A DNA stretch of 64,000 nucleotides from Aliivibrio sifiae (GCF_002954705.1 NZ_MSCO01000001.1:1446066-1510065); one strand, 5' to 3'; shown: positions 20,984-31,561, counted from the first letter of the stretch. A program made the numbers and translations. The notes: generated from the letters alone by a model not told the origin.

Positions 20984-23191
20984 CTACTGATTATTCTCAA
21001 AAATAGCTCTGAACTCTTCATGATGATGTAAAAATAGATCAACAATTATTGGATCAAATGAGACGCCTCGCTCTTCTGCAATTATCTCGATTGCAACCTC
21101 ATGAGTGAACCCTTCTTTGTACACTCGCTTTTGTCTTAACGCATCATACACATCAACAATACTTACGATTCTTGCTTCAATTGGAATATCTTTACCAGCA
21201 AGATGTAAATACCCTTTTCCATTCCACTTTTCATGATGATAAAGCACAATGTTTTTGGTGATTGTACTTAATTCGGTATTCTTTATGATCTCATAACCAA
21301 TGTTAACGTGTTGCTTCATCACATCGAATTCATCAGGATCAAGCTTACCCGGTTTCTTTAGAATGTAATGAGGGATACCAATTTTGCCGATATCATGCAG
21401 AGAAGCAATCATGCGAATGTCCTCTACGAAGGGCTTTGGCATATTCAACAACTTAGATAAATGCTCAGAATAAGTATTTATCCGTTTGTTATGCTCACTC
21501 GTTTCCTCATCACTGTACAGTGATGCCATTTCTAATGAACCAATTAAAGATTCATTCATAGTAAGAAGGCGAGCCTGTGCTTTTTTAGCGATAAAATCTC
21601 GAACCAATAAGAGACTGATAATGAAAAGGCTGCCACTTAAAATACTAATTAATAGCCACAAGTCATTTCTTTGATATTTTTCATTTTCATTTATATATAT
21701 ATTCTTAATTAATCGTTCATTATCTGAACTTATCGATATAAGATTGATTGAATCAAACAATGCCTCATATTCTTTTTTTACCGCAATATAAACAGAGACT
21801 TTTTCAGTTAATGTTCCCGCTGTTTTTAGATCATACATGTCATGATTAATAGTATGATTTAACAATAATCGTTGGTCACCAAAGGCATAATCTACTCGCC
21901 CATCATTTACCGCTTTAATAATTTCATTAAAAGTATCAAAAAATACCATTTTAACATTTCGCGTATTATTCTTTACGTAGTCATAGTAATACGCATTCTT
22001 TAACATTCCGACGGTTGAATAATTCACATCTGCAATTCGAGATATAAAATTGCCTTCTAGTTTATTAAAGACAGAAAGTTCAAAACTATAATAAGGCTTC
22101 GTTAAAAAGTAATTATCGGTTATGCATTTATTTTCAAATGCAGAAAGTAGAATGTCATAATCATTGCAGTCACCAAGAGTTGGCTCTGTAAAATTTACTA
22201 CGTCTTTAAAAATCAATTTAATGCTATCAAAGAGCGTTGGCGCGATACCATGATATTGATTGTTTATAAGATAACTGGTTGGAAACTCATTAAACCCATA
22301 ACCAACACTGATCTCTAATCCTTTAAGCTCTTCACTCTTTTTAAATAAATAGATGAAATAATCTTCACGAGACTTTTTCACCATTTCTTTTACTTCTTCT
22401 GACGTTAACTCAGTAAAATATTTAATTAAAATAGCATATAACTCACTATGCTCCTTAGAAATAGCAAATGAGGTATATAAATTCTCCAGTCGTGGCAAAG
22501 AAAGCGTTGGATAAGCTTTATCTGTAATCACCTGTGTATCTGCTACAAAAGCATCAATATCTCCAACCTGTAAAGCTGACGTTAGTTCATTTAAATTCTT
22601 ATACTTAACAGGTATATAGTGTATTTCACCTTCGTATTGATTCACAAAATTAGTTGTAGAATACCAATCATCAATAAGGCCAATTTTTTTATGGTTTAAG
22701 CTCACTAAGTCTTTAATATTTTTAGTATCTTTAAAGAAAACCTTAGTGCTTACTCGATATAAAGTAGGTACAAAAAAGTAATTTTCACGTCTTTCTTTTG
22801 TATTCGCAAAATCAAAATATGCACCAGAATCTAAATTCTTAAACTTATTATGTAATAGGTCAACATCCTCAACATATATAGTAAAGTATGTGCCTAATTT
22901 CTTATTAATATCATCTATTAAATTCTTATAAAGACCTTTCGTTTCTCCATTTTCAATAAAGAGCAGTCTTGAGTCATAGTCATCATTATAAAATATGAAA
23001 TTATTATTATTTTTTAACCATGTACCTTCTTCTTTTGTTAAATCAATTGACCATAAAAATGAAGAGTAAATATATAGGATAAAAACGAAAATTCGTTTCA
23101 ATTTATTAGCACCATAGCAATAATTATAGGCACGAGAAATGCAATAAATCATATTAGCAACATACTGAATTTGATTTATTACACTTCTCAA
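20984..23191 (-). CDS. HD-GYP phosphodiesterase with SBP-type sensor
   Basis: The N-terminus includes a signal/anchor (KRIFVFILYIYSSFLWS, about 32-48), then two periplasmic solute-binding-like regions (about 50-275 and 290-505; SBP_bac_3 style, e.g. VGDIDAFVADTQVI and VNDGRVDYAFGDQRLL), a membrane helix (LWLLISILSGSLFIISLLLV, about 508-527) and a cytoplasmic HD-GYP domain (about 550-730) with LHDIGKIGIPHYIL and HHEKWNGKGYLH. The GYP tripeptide reads GYL, so activity on cyclic di-GMP should be tested. The start is uncertain: the longest frame begins with TTG. It follows mltC by 13 bases. Confidence 0.85.
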   Translation of the reverse strand: MRSVINQIQYVANMIYCISRAYNYCYGANKLKRIFVFILYIYSSFLWSIDLTKEEGTWLKNNNNFIFYNDDYDSRLLFIENGETKGLYKNLIDDINKKLGTYFTIYVEDVDLLHNKFKNLDSGAYFDFANTKERRENYFFVPTLYRVSTKVFFKDTKNIKDLVSLNHKKIGLIDDWYSTTNFVNQYEGEIHYIPVKYKNLNELTSALQVGDIDAFVADTQVITDKAYPTLSLPRLENLYTSFAISKEHSELYAILIKYFTELTSEEVKEMVKKSREDYFIYLFKKSEELKGLEISVGYGFNEFPTSYLINNQYHGIAPTLFDSIKLIFKDVVNFTEPTLGDCNDYDILLSAFENKCITDNYFLTKPYYSFELSVFNKLEGNFISRIADVNYSTVGMLKNAYYYDYVKNNTRNVKMVFFDTFNEIIKAVNDGRVDYAFGDQRLLLNHTINHDMYDLKTAGTLTEKVSVYIAVKKEYEALFDSINLISISSDNERLIKNIYINENEKYQRNDLWLLISILSGSLFIISLLLVRDFIAKKAQARLLTMNESLIGSLEMASLYSDEETSEHNKRINTYSEHLSKLLNMPKPFVEDIRMIASLHDIGKIGIPHYILKKPGKLDPDEFDVMKQHVNIGYEIIKNTELSTITKNIVLYHHEKWNGKGYLHLAGKDIPIEARIVSIVDVYDALRQKRVYKEGFTHEVAIEIIAEERGVSFDPIIVDLFLHHHEEFRAIFENNQ

Positions 23192-23204
23192 TAAAAAATC
23201 TTAT

Positions 23205-24314
23205 TTATGCTTTCTCATTAAATTCTTTTTGAAACTTCAGTACTTTTTCTAGATAACGTCGCGCTTCCGCTTTTGGATGTTTATTCGTTAACGCCCAATA
23301 TAATTGACTTGGTTGTAAACTATTAATCTCATTAATCGCTTTCGTTTTACTCGGATCAAATGTCGAAAACACACCACCAGAGCCACCATTATAGGCCGAG
23401 ATCATGCTGTAATGTTTATTTGTCCCATGAGTGATGTCTCTTAGATAGCGGTTCTTTAAAATATAAAAATAGGCCGTACCCGTATCAATGTTGTTTGCGG
23501 GGTTAAACAAGTATTCTTTGGTTGGTATACCTGACTTATTTTTTACCAATTTAAATACATCTGCCCCTGCCGTTTTTGGGATTACTTGCATTAACCCATA
23601 TGCCCCAGCATGGCTTACTGCATAAGGGTTAAAACTACTTTCAGTCTGGATAATGGCATAAATTAAATCGATTGATATATCGTATTCTTTCGATGCTTTT
23701 TTGATCAAATCTGCATATTGGAATTCACGCTGCTCTAAATGATCATCTACCATTGAGATCTCAACGTAATACGCTTTACCATTTTTAATGGTTTTAGATT
23801 GCAGTTTGTTTTCAATTAAATAATCTGCGTATTTCCCTGCTCTCCAAGGCCATTCAATGTCTTTATTCTCTTGATCTTTAATTTGACCAAGTAAAAAAGG
23901 ACGGCCACGTAAAGGGATTGACTTATCACTAAACAAATCCACATGTGATGGATCTGCAGGCATTAAAACTGTGCCTATAATGGCTTTTTTAAGAGTTTCT
24001 TTCGGTTGATATTGAGAAATGGTTGAGACGTAAATTTTACCTTTATCAAAATCAATATGTGCACGTGTACGGTAGCCATCAAGATACTTAACGTAGCGAT
24101 GCTTACCCGCCTCTAAAAACTCTTTATCGCCCCACTTGTTGTTTACTTGATTAGCAAGGTTAGATAATTGCTCTTCTACTGATTGAGTTGGTTTTGATAG
24201 GCCACCACTACAATCGCATGGTTCTGAATTTGATTGATTGTAATTACTATCGAAAATTGGAGTACAAGAAACTGTTGCTAAAGAGATAACAAGAGCAAAT
24301 AATACGTTTTTCAT
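23205..24314 (-). CDS. mltC: Lytic murein transglycosylase C, lipoprotein
   Basis: The 369-aa product has a lipoprotein signal (MKNVLFALVISLATVSC, lipobox TVSC), an N-terminal MltC-specific domain (about 45-195) and a C-terminal SLT domain (about 205-365) with the catalytic Glu in IIQTESSFNPYAVSHAGAYGLMQVIP. It cleaves peptidoglycan glycan strands, giving 1,6-anhydro ends, at the inner face of the outer membrane. Length agrees with E. coli MltC (359 aa). Confidence 0.93.
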   Translation of the reverse strand: MKNVLFALVISLATVSCTPIFDSNYNQSNSEPCDCSGGLSKPTQSVEEQLSNLANQVNNKWGDKEFLEAGKHRYVKYLDGYRTRAHIDFDKGKIYVSTISQYQPKETLKKAIIGTVLMPADPSHVDLFSDKSIPLRGRPFLLGQIKDQENKDIEWPWRAGKYADYLIENKLQSKTIKNGKAYYVEISMVDDHLEQREFQYADLIKKASKEYDISIDLIYAIIQTESSFNPYAVSHAGAYGLMQVIPKTAGADVFKLVKNKSGIPTKEYLFNPANNIDTGTAYFYILKNRYLRDITHGTNKHYSMISAYNGGSGGVFSTFDPSKTKAINEINSLQPSQLYWALTNKHPKAEARRYLEKVLKFQKEFNEKA

Positions 24315-24508
24315 TTATGTCCTAAAGGTGTATTCATCTTTATTTTCAATACACTAGAATAATTAACACATTGGGTGTTAGCCAGTAAGGAGGCGTATTC
24401 TACACCTTGTTTTACTTTTGGGAATAGTTAATGAAAGATGTTTATCAAATATTTTATAAGTTGTTCCTCCCTCTTTCTTTTTGAATGGAAATCACATTTT
24501 TTTGACAC

Positions 24509-24536
24509 AAAAAAACCGTCAAAAAATGACGGTTTA
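24509..24536 (-). terminator. Terminator after chemoreceptor gene
   Basis: AACCGTCA and TGACGGTT form the stem; on the minus strand a run of seven T follows. It lies about 17 bases past the stop at 24553. Confidence 0.8.
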
Positions 24537-24552
24537 ATTAAGTTGTTAGCGT

Positions 24553-26445
24553 TTAAAGTTTATAACGTTTGATCTCTTCTTCTAATGAATCAGCTAACGA
24601 TTTTAATGCCTCTGCTTGCTGTGCTGCGATTTCTGCTTCACTCGCCATTTGGTTTGCAACTTCTTGCACTCCTTCTGTATTGCGACTGATCTCAGCGGTC
24701 ACGCTTGATTGCTCTTCAGCTGCTGATGCTATTTGCGTCGCCATGTCGCTAATCACATTAATTTGAGTCGCTATATTTTCAATACTCATGCCTGCTTCAT
24801 CGACATCTTTCACACTGGTTTCTGCCAAGTGATGACTGTCCGACATAACAGAGACGGCCTCTTGCGTTGTCGACTGTAATGTTTCAATCATTGATTGAAT
24901 TTCTTCTGTTGAGGTATGAGTTCGTTGAGATAATACACGGACTTCATCAGCAACGACTGCAAATCCACGCCCTTGTTCTCCAGCTCGTGCAGCTTCAATT
25001 GCAGCATTTAAAGCTAGTAAGTTAGTTTGCTCTGCAATCGAACGAATAGTGGCAAGAATTGAGCTGATCTTTTGTGCATGACCATCTAAGTCTTCAATGA
25101 TCCCTACAGCGCTATTTACTTCTCGCGCTAAGTTACCAATAGAAGATTGGCTTTGATTAACTTGCTGATGGCCTTCTTGGGTTAAACCTACCGCTTGTGA
25201 TGCTGACTTCGCCGTATTTTCAGCATTACCTGCAATTTCTTGTGTCGCACTTGCCATTTCTGTTACCGCAGTGGCAACCATAGTAATTTCATCTTGTTGC
25301 TGACGAATATTCTCACTTCGCTGAACTGCCGAATCTTCGGAGTCCGCCGCAGAACGATTAAGCTCTAAGGTAATTGCACGTAAGTTCGATGCCATAGTAT
25401 GTAAACGAGAAACAAACTGGTTGAAATTTTCAGCCAATTTACCAACTTCATCATCTGATTTAACATTGATTCTAACCGTTAAATCGCCTTCCCCATTAGC
25501 AATATCTGCAAGTGCTTCCGATACCGTACCAAGCTCACGTAGTTGACGAGTCACTAACCAACCTGTAAATAAGGAAACAAACAATAAGATCAAGCCACCG
25601 ATAAGTAATAACTTAACAAGCATGGCATTTAATGGCGCCTCTAGAGTTTCTTGGTCCATAACCAATGCAACAGCCCAATTAGTATTTGGAACGGCTGTTA
25701 TCATCACTGCTTTTTCTTTATCATCTTGCTTGGTAAAGAAAAAACCATCCGATGCAATTTCACTGCTTAAATTGGTCGCATCAAAACCTTGACCGAGTTC
25801 TGAAATAGGTTTTAACGCCATTTTCTCATTTGGATGTGCAACAACAATTCGGTTACTCACATCTAAAAGCATGGCATAGCCATTTCCTGGAACTGAAATA
25901 TCAAGAACATCTTCGATTAAAGCACCAAGTGCTAAGTTGGATCCTGTTACCCCAATGATTCGGCCATTCTCACGAACAGGTTCAGTTAACGTCACTACTA
26001 ATGCTTGCATAGTGTGACTAACATAAGGTTTTGTTGTAATCGCTTTATTTGCGGCTAATGTTTCTTTATACCACCCTCGTGTACGAGGATCGTATCCAGC
26101 TTTATTTAGCGATGGATCTTGGCGTTGCATAACGCCTTCTGCATCACCGTAATAACTCAAACCAAAACCACCAGAAGTAAACGTTTGTTTTAAATGTGCA
26201 ACCATATCTAGATTTTGGTCGCGCTCAATCGCTTCTTTCATTGCTGTAATCGCATCTTGACGACCTTTAAACCAATCACCAATACCTAAACTGTATGCTT
26301 TTGCGGTATTTCCACTTTCACTACGAATAGAATCCCACGCTTGTGTTTTCATTGTTTGGTAGGAAAAAGTACCTAGCGATATGATCGTTAAAACAATCAG
26401 TGCGACACTTGTTAAAACAAGCTTAATTTTTAAGGTTAACTGCAT
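24553..26445 (-). CDS. Methyl-accepting chemotaxis protein, dCache sensor
   Basis: The 630-aa product has an N-terminal membrane helix ([19 protein letters not shown], about 9-27), a large periplasmic dCache region (about 35-275; [29 protein letters not shown]), a second helix ([20 protein letters not shown], about 278-297), HAMP (about 298-352) and the signalling domain with the hairpin tip [32 protein letters not shown] (about 470-500). Arg/Tyr/Asp in the YDPRxRxWY motif suggest amino-acid-type ligands, but the ligand is unknown. No C-terminal NWETF tether for CheR is seen. Confidence 0.92.
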   Translation of the reverse strand: MQLTLKIKLVLTSVALIVLTIISLGTFSYQTMKTQAWDSIRSESGNTAKAYSLGIGDWFKGRQDAITAMKEAIERDQNLDMVAHLKQTFTSGGFGLSYYGDAEGVMQRQDPSLNKAGYDPRTRGWYKETLAANKAITTKPYVSHTMQALVVTLTEPVRENGRIIGVTGSNLALGALIEDVLDISVPGNGYAMLLDVSNRIVVAHPNEKMALKPISELGQGFDATNLSSEIASDGFFFTKQDDKEKAVMITAVPNTNWAVALVMDQETLEAPLNAMLVKLLLIGGLILLFVSLFTGWLVTRQLRELGTVSEALADIANGEGDLTVRINVKSDDEVGKLAENFNQFVSRLHTMASNLRAITLELNRSAADSEDSAVQRSENIRQQQDEITMVATAVTEMASATQEIAGNAENTAKSASQAVGLTQEGHQQVNQSQSSIGNLAREVNSAVGIIEDLDGHAQKISSILATIRSIAEQTNLLALNAAIEAARAGEQGRGFAVVADEVRVLSQRTHTSTEEIQSMIETLQSTTQEAVSVMSDSHHLAETSVKDVDEAGMSIENIATQINVISDMATQIASAAEEQSSVTAEISRNTEGVQEVANQMASEAEIAAQQAEALKSLADSLEEEIKRYKL

Positions 26446-26741
26446 AATAAATCTACTTTTTTGTAATTATAAATAATATAAAGCAATGCTGGATTATCAG
26501 TGGAGCCTACACCTCACCCACACTGCATAACTCATTAATGAAACAAGTGGTTACATTACGAATCATAGTAACAGCATCTACATTTTTAAATGTGTCCTTT
26601 TTCACAAACAGAACCCAAAAACAAGCGAAAATTTACGCTTGATTTTTGATAAAGAAAACACTTAGCATCATAAATACACACACTTAACACCGAATTTACA
26701 ACTTACTGAAACATAATGGTTATTTATATGTTTATCATTAA
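26446..26741. other. Chemoreceptor upstream region
   Basis: AT-rich, no gene seen. It must hold the promoter of the chemoreceptor gene. No sigma-28 or other clear element was recognised. Confidence 0.4.
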
Positions 26742-26742
26742 A

Positions 26743-26774
26743 AAACCCAACAGTATGAATAATTGTTGGGTTCA
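26743..26774 (-). terminator. Terminator after pcp
   Basis: AACCCAACA and TTGTTGGGTT form a stem around TATGAATAA; the minus strand continues TTTTTTAA. It lies about 30 bases past the pcp stop and closes the oxoproline gene cluster. Confidence 0.8.
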
Positions 26775-26804
26775 AATATAAAAGTGAAATTATCTGTTTT
26801 TAAA

Positions 26805-27443
26805 TCAACAAATAGTACCTGCCCCTTCTTGAATATCTTCACTATTATCAATAATGGCTTGTGCCGCAATAGCTAAGCCCTCTGCTATTTGCTCTAACTT
26901 CATTGTTGGCTGAGAGCCATCCACTGATTGCTCTGGCAATAATGGAATATGAATAAACCCATGACGAATATTAGTGTCTTTTAAATAATGTTGAATCCCG
27001 TAGAACAGGTGGTTACATACAAAAGTACCTGCGGTATTTGAGACTTGGGCTGGGATCCCTTTTTGTTGTATTTCACTCACCATCGCTTTGATTGGTAGTG
27101 TCGTAAAATAAGCATCTGGACCTCCCTCTACAACGGGCTCATCAATCACTTGAATGCCATCATTATCAGGGATCCGAAAATCATCGACATTAATCGCAAT
27201 TCGCTCTGGTGTTATTGCAGCGCGACCCGAAGCTTGACCAACAGTAATCACTGCATATGGTTGCAGCTCTTCAATCGCCTTTTTTACCGTCTCAATAGAT
27301 TTATAGCGAACAACTGGTACTTGGCAAATACTGATCTCACCGCCATTAAGTTTGCGGCCAGCAATTAATCTCACAGCTTCTAGCGCAGGGTTAATTTTGT
27401 CATCACCAAAAGGTTCGAAACCTGTAATTAGAATCTTTTTCAT
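26805..27443 (-). CDS. pcp: Pyroglutamyl-peptidase I
   Basis: The 212-aa product begins [19 protein letters not shown], the family signature, and has the catalytic Cys in [14 protein letters not shown] (about 133-146) and the His in [11 protein letters not shown] (about 162-172); the catalytic Glu lies in the [11 protein letters not shown] region. It removes N-terminal pyroglutamate from peptides in the cytoplasm. It is the last gene of the 5-oxoproline cluster, 10 bases after the DUF979 permease gene, so the released 5-oxoproline would feed PxpABC. Confidence 0.94.
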   Translation of the reverse strand: MKKILITGFEPFGDDKINPALEAVRLIAGRKLNGGEISICQVPVVRYKSIETVKKAIEELQPYAVITVGQASGRAAITPERIAINVDDFRIPDNDGIQVIDEPVVEGGPDAYFTTLPIKAMVSEIQQKGIPAQVSNTAGTFVCNHLFYGIQHYLKDTNIRHGFIHIPLLPEQSVDGSQPTMKLEQIAEGLAIAAQAIIDNSEDIQEGAGTIC

Positions 27444-27452
27444 CGTTAATCC

Positions 27453-28358
27453 CTAAAAGGCAAAAAAGTACATAAAGGTAGTGTTAATTAATAGCATGAT
27501 AAAACCAGGAATAAACTGAGTGATAATCACTTGGTTTTTATTGTCTAGCTCTAACAAAGCCGCAGGAACCACATTAAAATTAGCCGCCATTGGCGTCATT
27601 AATGTTCCACAATAGCCAGAAACCATACCTAGAACACCCACTACGATAGGATCTCCTCCCATCTCAACAATTAATAATGGGATACCGATACCTGCGGTAA
27701 TTACAGCAAAAGCAGCGAACGCATTACCCATAACGATAGTGAAAATCGCCATACCAAACGTATATGCAATAACATAAGCTAGTACACTACCATGTGGCAC
27801 AATTTCTTTTACTATTTGTGAAACTGTATCACCCACACCAGCCTGACCAAATAAATATCCTAATGCCGCTAAAAATTGCGATAAAATCGCTGCCCAGCCA
27901 ATAGTATCAATTAATCGACGTCCTTCATGGATACTTTGAACAGGCTTACACTTAGTCAGCCAATTAGCGACAAACAATGAAAGAACAGAGCTTATCCCTA
28001 AGCCAATAAGTGCACTTTCCCCTGTTACTTGGCTCCATAAAATCGTACCGACAGGAACAATAATCGCCGGAAGAAACAACATGTTCTGTAACGATTTGGC
28101 ACTGTTTTTTCTAAACTCATTATCACTTGAATTATATGACCCAATACCCATTAAACCCACTGAAGCAATTAACGTCATAATTAAGACTAAAACGCCAACA
28201 ACCCAATCGGGTAATACGCTGCCTAAACAAAAAGAAACACCATAAGCTAACCAGAAAAGTCCTGTGCCTATTGCTTTTGGGTTCTTTTTATCCATGAAAC
28301 TCTGAAGAGAAAACGCAATAAGAAGTAAGCCTGTCGCTTGATAAATATACTCTAACAT
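27453..28358 (-). CDS. DUF979 membrane protein, putative oxoproline permease part
   Basis: The 301-aa product has about nine hydrophobic helices. It shares one base with the DUF969 gene upstream, so the two are a coupled pair. DUF969/DUF979 pairs are repeatedly found next to pcp and pxp genes and have been suggested to carry 5-oxoproline or its peptides; transport has not been shown here. Conserved stretches include VIVGVLGMVSGYCGTLMTPMAANFN (about 236-260). Confidence 0.82.
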   Translation of the reverse strand: MLEYIYQATGLLLIAFSLQSFMDKKNPKAIGTGLFWLAYGVSFCLGSVLPDWVVGVLVLIMTLIASVGLMGIGSYNSSDNEFRKNSAKSLQNMLFLPAIIVPVGTILWSQVTGESALIGLGISSVLSLFVANWLTKCKPVQSIHEGRRLIDTIGWAAILSQFLAALGYLFGQAGVGDTVSQIVKEIVPHGSVLAYVIAYTFGMAIFTIVMGNAFAAFAVITAGIGIPLLIVEMGGDPIVVGVLGMVSGYCGTLMTPMAANFNVVPAALLELDNKNQVIITQFIPGFIMLLINTTFMYFFAF

Positions 28359-29044
28359 TATTCTTGCTCCTGCTTACCGGCTTTTGCCAAACGTGAATCT
28401 TCTATCCATGCGCGAACATAAAATACGACACACGAAGCCAACGCCGTTGGAATTGCCCACATAAACATGTCATTTAATGCGACGTGGTAGCCATGCTCTT
28501 CAAGTACACCTTTTATTAATAACAAACCACCAGCGCCAATAAAAATCAATTGGCTGAAGAAGTTAGCAAAATTCTCACTCATTGCAGCAAGTGCACGAAG
28601 GTGCTGTTTTTCTTTATGCGTTAATGGTTTTCTGTTTTTCTCTGCCGCCGCCTCTGCCATTGGAGCAACTAAAGGACGGATCATCGATGGGTGCCCACCC
28701 AAATTTAAACCTAATGCATTCGTTACTTTACGCAGCAATAAATACGTAAACATAACTCGGCCAGCAGAGGCTTGTTTGATTGAGCCAATCAGTGTTTCTG
28801 CGCGTTCCCTTAGGCCAAATCGTTCTAATACACCAATCATAGGCAATACTAGAATAAATAAGGACATGTAGCGGTTTTGAGTAAATGATGCACCTAAAAT
28901 GGATAAGATCTCAATAAAATCAATCTTTGCAACCAACCCTGTCACTATCCCTGCGGTTAAAATAACCAATAACGTGTTTAAACGTAACGCCAGCCCAAGA
29001 GTAATGATTACTACCCCTATTAAAGGCCAAAAATCAATCATCAT
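28358..29044 (-). CDS. DUF969 membrane protein, putative oxoproline permease part
   Basis: The 228-aa product has five or six hydrophobic helices with a long loop carrying LNLGGHPSMIRPLVAPMAEAAAEKN (about 113-137), typical of the family. It is the first gene after a gap of 200 bases behind the NRAMP-like gene; a strong palindrome sits in that gap and may control it. Paired with the DUF979 gene downstream. Confidence 0.82.
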   Translation of the reverse strand: MMIDFWPLIGVVIITLGLALRLNTLLVILTAGIVTGLVAKIDFIEILSILGASFTQNRYMSLFILVLPMIGVLERFGLRERAETLIGSIKQASAGRVMFTYLLLRKVTNALGLNLGGHPSMIRPLVAPMAEAAAEKNRKPLTHKEKQHLRALAAMSENFANFFSQLIFIGAGGLLLIKGVLEEHGYHVALNDMFMWAIPTALASCVVFYVRAWIEDSRLAKAGKQEQE

Positions 29045-29119
29045 ATATCCTTATTTTTTGCTTAGGCTCTTTATCATAAAGAGCCGCTATAATTTATTTT
29101 TATTAAAACCAAATAAACC

Positions 29120-29145
29120 CCAATATGTTCAATTGAACGTATTGG
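29120..29145. promoter_or_regulatory. 26-base palindrome before permease genes
   Basis: CCAATA.GTTC.AATT.GAAC.TATTGG, with one mismatched pair (positions 7 and 20). It is about 75 bases before the DUF969 ATG. A regulator site or a stem-loop attenuator are both possible. Confidence 0.55.
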
Positions 29146-29245
29146 AGTCATTAATGAGTATATTAAAAACCGTACTAATAAAAAGTACTCATTCGCACTA
29201 TAATTCTAAAATACATCTCAATTTTGCAAAAACCATTTCGGTTGA

Positions 29246-30490
29246 CTAAAACACCATCACATACAAAGTGTATATGCTCATGATTGCCATCATAACAGTG
29301 ATCAACCATCCAAAGACCGACATCCAAACTGGGTGTTTATAATCACCAACAATTGATGACTTGGTTGCCGCAATCAACATAAGCCCTAATGTGACTGGTA
29401 GGATAAACCCATTTAAAGCTCCAGCAACAATCAATAGCATCACTGGCTTACCAATAAAGCAGAATATAAATGTTGATACGACAATAAACCCAATAATAAA
29501 TCGACGTGAATGTAACTCAATAATTGGATGTAATGTCTTTAAGAATGACACTGAGGTATACGCCGCACCAATAACAGAAGTGATCGCTGCTGCCCAAAGC
29601 ACTAAACCAAAGATCTTGTAACCCACATTGCCCGCAGCGTATTTAAACATTGATGCTGGAGGATTTGTTGGATCTAAGGTAACCCCAGAGCTAATAACAC
29701 CCAATGCAGCCAAAAATAGGATCACACGAACAACTGACGCTAAACTGATGGCTGAAACTGACCCTCGGTTAACTTGTGGTAGTGCTTCTTGACCCGTTAC
29801 ACCCGCATCAATCAAACGGTGAGCACCTGCAAAAGTAATATAACCGCCAACGGTTCCCCCTACCAAAGTGATAATGGCTAACACATTCAGTTTTTCTGGC
29901 CATACCGCTCGATATAACGCTTCCCCTACTGGTGGCGAAGTCGAAAATAAGACATATAAAGTCATCGCTATCAATGCAGCCCCCATGACTATGGTAAAGC
30001 GATCCATTACTTTAGCGGCATCTTTCAACATGAAGATAGCAACGGCAACTACCGCACTGATAGCAGCTCCTGAGATTGGCGTGATGCTTGGAAATAATAC
30101 GTTCATTCCCATTCCTGCACCGCCGATATTACCGATATTAAAAGCTAAACCACCAATGGCGACCATTCCTGCAATCACATAACCAAGCCCGGGTAAAATA
30201 TCGTTCGCAATATCTTGTGCTCGTTTTTTAGAAACAACGATAATTCGCCAAATATTAAGCTGAGCACCAATATCTAAAATGATAGAAATAAGAATAACAA
30301 AGGCAAAGCTTGCACCTAACGTTTGAGTAAACACGGTAGTTTGAGTTAAAAATCCCGGGCCTACTGCTGAGGTCGCCATTAAAAAAGCAGCCCCCATAAT
30401 CAATGACCAACTAAAGCCCGATCGCACCGCTGGTTTTCCTTCATCTTGCGTCACACTAGACGACTGAGGTTCAATTTTTTCTAATGACAT
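29246..30490 (-). CDS. NRAMP-like transporter lacking metal motifs
   Basis: The start is the ATG at 30490 with AAGGAAA before it; the longer frame adds seven residues. The 414-aa product has about eleven helices and aligns with NRAMP proteins at GPGF...GASFAF in helix 1, but the metal-binding DPGN is missing (GPGFLTQTTVFTQTLGASF), and helix 6 has GGYITFAGAHR instead of the usual MPH. It is therefore unlikely to carry Mn or Fe. B. subtilis YcsG is an NRAMP-like protein in the same gene context (ycsF-ycsG-ycsI-kipI-kipA), so an organic substrate such as 5-oxoproline is more likely. Confidence 0.85.
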   Translation of the reverse strand: MSLEKIEPQSSSVTQDEGKPAVRSGFSWSLIMGAAFLMATSAVGPGFLTQTTVFTQTLGASFAFVILISIILDIGAQLNIWRIIVVSKKRAQDIANDILPGLGYVIAGMVAIGGLAFNIGNIGGAGMGMNVLFPSITPISGAAISAVVAVAIFMLKDAAKVMDRFTIVMGAALIAMTLYVLFSTSPPVGEALYRAVWPEKLNVLAIITLVGGTVGGYITFAGAHRLIDAGVTGQEALPQVNRGSVSAISLASVVRVILFLAALGVISSGVTLDPTNPPASMFKYAAGNVGYKIFGLVLWAAAITSVIGAAYTSVSFLKTLHPIIELHSRRFIIGFIVVSTFIFCFIGKPVMLLIVAGALNGFILPVTLGLMLIAATKSSIVGDYKHPVWMSVFGWLITVMMAIMSIYTLYVMVF

Positions 30491-30604
30491 ACGATTTCCT
30501 TTTGTGGTCACACTTCTGCATATTGCTATTGCAGCGTATTCTCGTTAATCGAGATTATTGTATTAATGTTTTTCTCTTAAATATTAAACTAACGGTTCGT
30601 TGCT

Positions 30605-31561
30605 CTAAGAGCTATACGAAGTAAAAAACTGACGCTGTATCATCAATTCGGCTTCTGAGCAGTAGAGTTCTTTTTCATAAAATTGCACAGTCGAACCCGG
30701 TAAACATTGAGCTAAACGGCTAATATCAGCATGAACAACACACCCTATTTTTGGGTATCCTCCAATGGTTTGACGATCTCGCATCAGCACAATTGGCTGG
30801 CCATCACTCGGAATTTGAATTGCCCCAAGTGCAATCCCTTCCGAAATTAAATTATTACGCTGACAGTGAATAGCCTCACCTGATAAACGATAACCCATTC
30901 GATCAATATTGGCTGAAACCGTATAAATTGATGAAAAAAATCGTTCGCGATCAGCAATCAAAAAATCCTCATATTGATAGCTTGGGATCACGCCAATATT
31001 AATATGGCGGTCATAACTAGGAATAAACCGACTCGGTACTTGCTTACGTAATCTTGGCTCAGAAAAAGAGGTTGATAACTGTGATACATCAACCGAATAA
31101 CGAATCAAACTATTTACCGTTAATGGAGTGCCTTTACCATCATTGCCACCTAATCCATCACGAGTTACCGTCGCTGAACTTCCTAAAATCGTTTCAACTT
31201 TAAATCCACCACTCACAGCAAGATAAGCACGTAACCCTGATTGAGCGATGCTCATTTCCAATTTATCACCAGCATTAATCGCGTAGCTTTGCCAAGGGCT
31301 GATCGCTTCATTATTAAGCTTCGCTCCCATGTCAGCACCAGTCAGGGCCATTGTGTTTGCGGCATAAAACGTACAACTAAATTGTCCTAGTGTAATTTCA
31401 ATTTGAGTGGCATTTAAATCGTTATCAACTAATTTATTCGCCCAATCAAACGCATGTTCATCCATTGGGCCACCCGGTGTCACTCCTACTGATTGGTGAC
31501 CATATCGACCTTTATCTTGAAGCAATGCTAATGGGCCCGTACTGTGAATTCGTAATGTCAT
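30605..31561 (-). CDS. pxpC: 5-oxoprolinase subunit C (KipA/PxpC)
   Basis: The 318-aa product has LLQDKGRYGHQSVGVTPGGPMDEHAF (about 14-39) and LMRDRQTIGGYPKIGCV (about 259-275), the signatures of the biotin-dependent-carboxylase-like family that includes KipA/PxpC. With PxpA and PxpB it forms the ATP-dependent 5-oxoprolinase. It overlaps pxpB by four bases. Confidence 0.93.
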   Translation of the reverse strand: MTLRIHSTGPLALLQDKGRYGHQSVGVTPGGPMDEHAFDWANKLVDNDLNATQIEITLGQFSCTFYAANTMALTGADMGAKLNNEAISPWQSYAINAGDKLEMSIAQSGLRAYLAVSGGFKVETILGSSATVTRDGLGGNDGKGTPLTVNSLIRYSVDVSQLSTSFSEPRLRKQVPSRFIPSYDRHINIGVIPSYQYEDFLIADRERFFSSIYTVSANIDRMGYRLSGEAIHCQRNNLISEGIALGAIQIPSDGQPIVLMRDRQTIGGYPKIGCVVHADISRLAQCLPGSTVQFYEKELYCSEAELMIQRQFFTSYSS

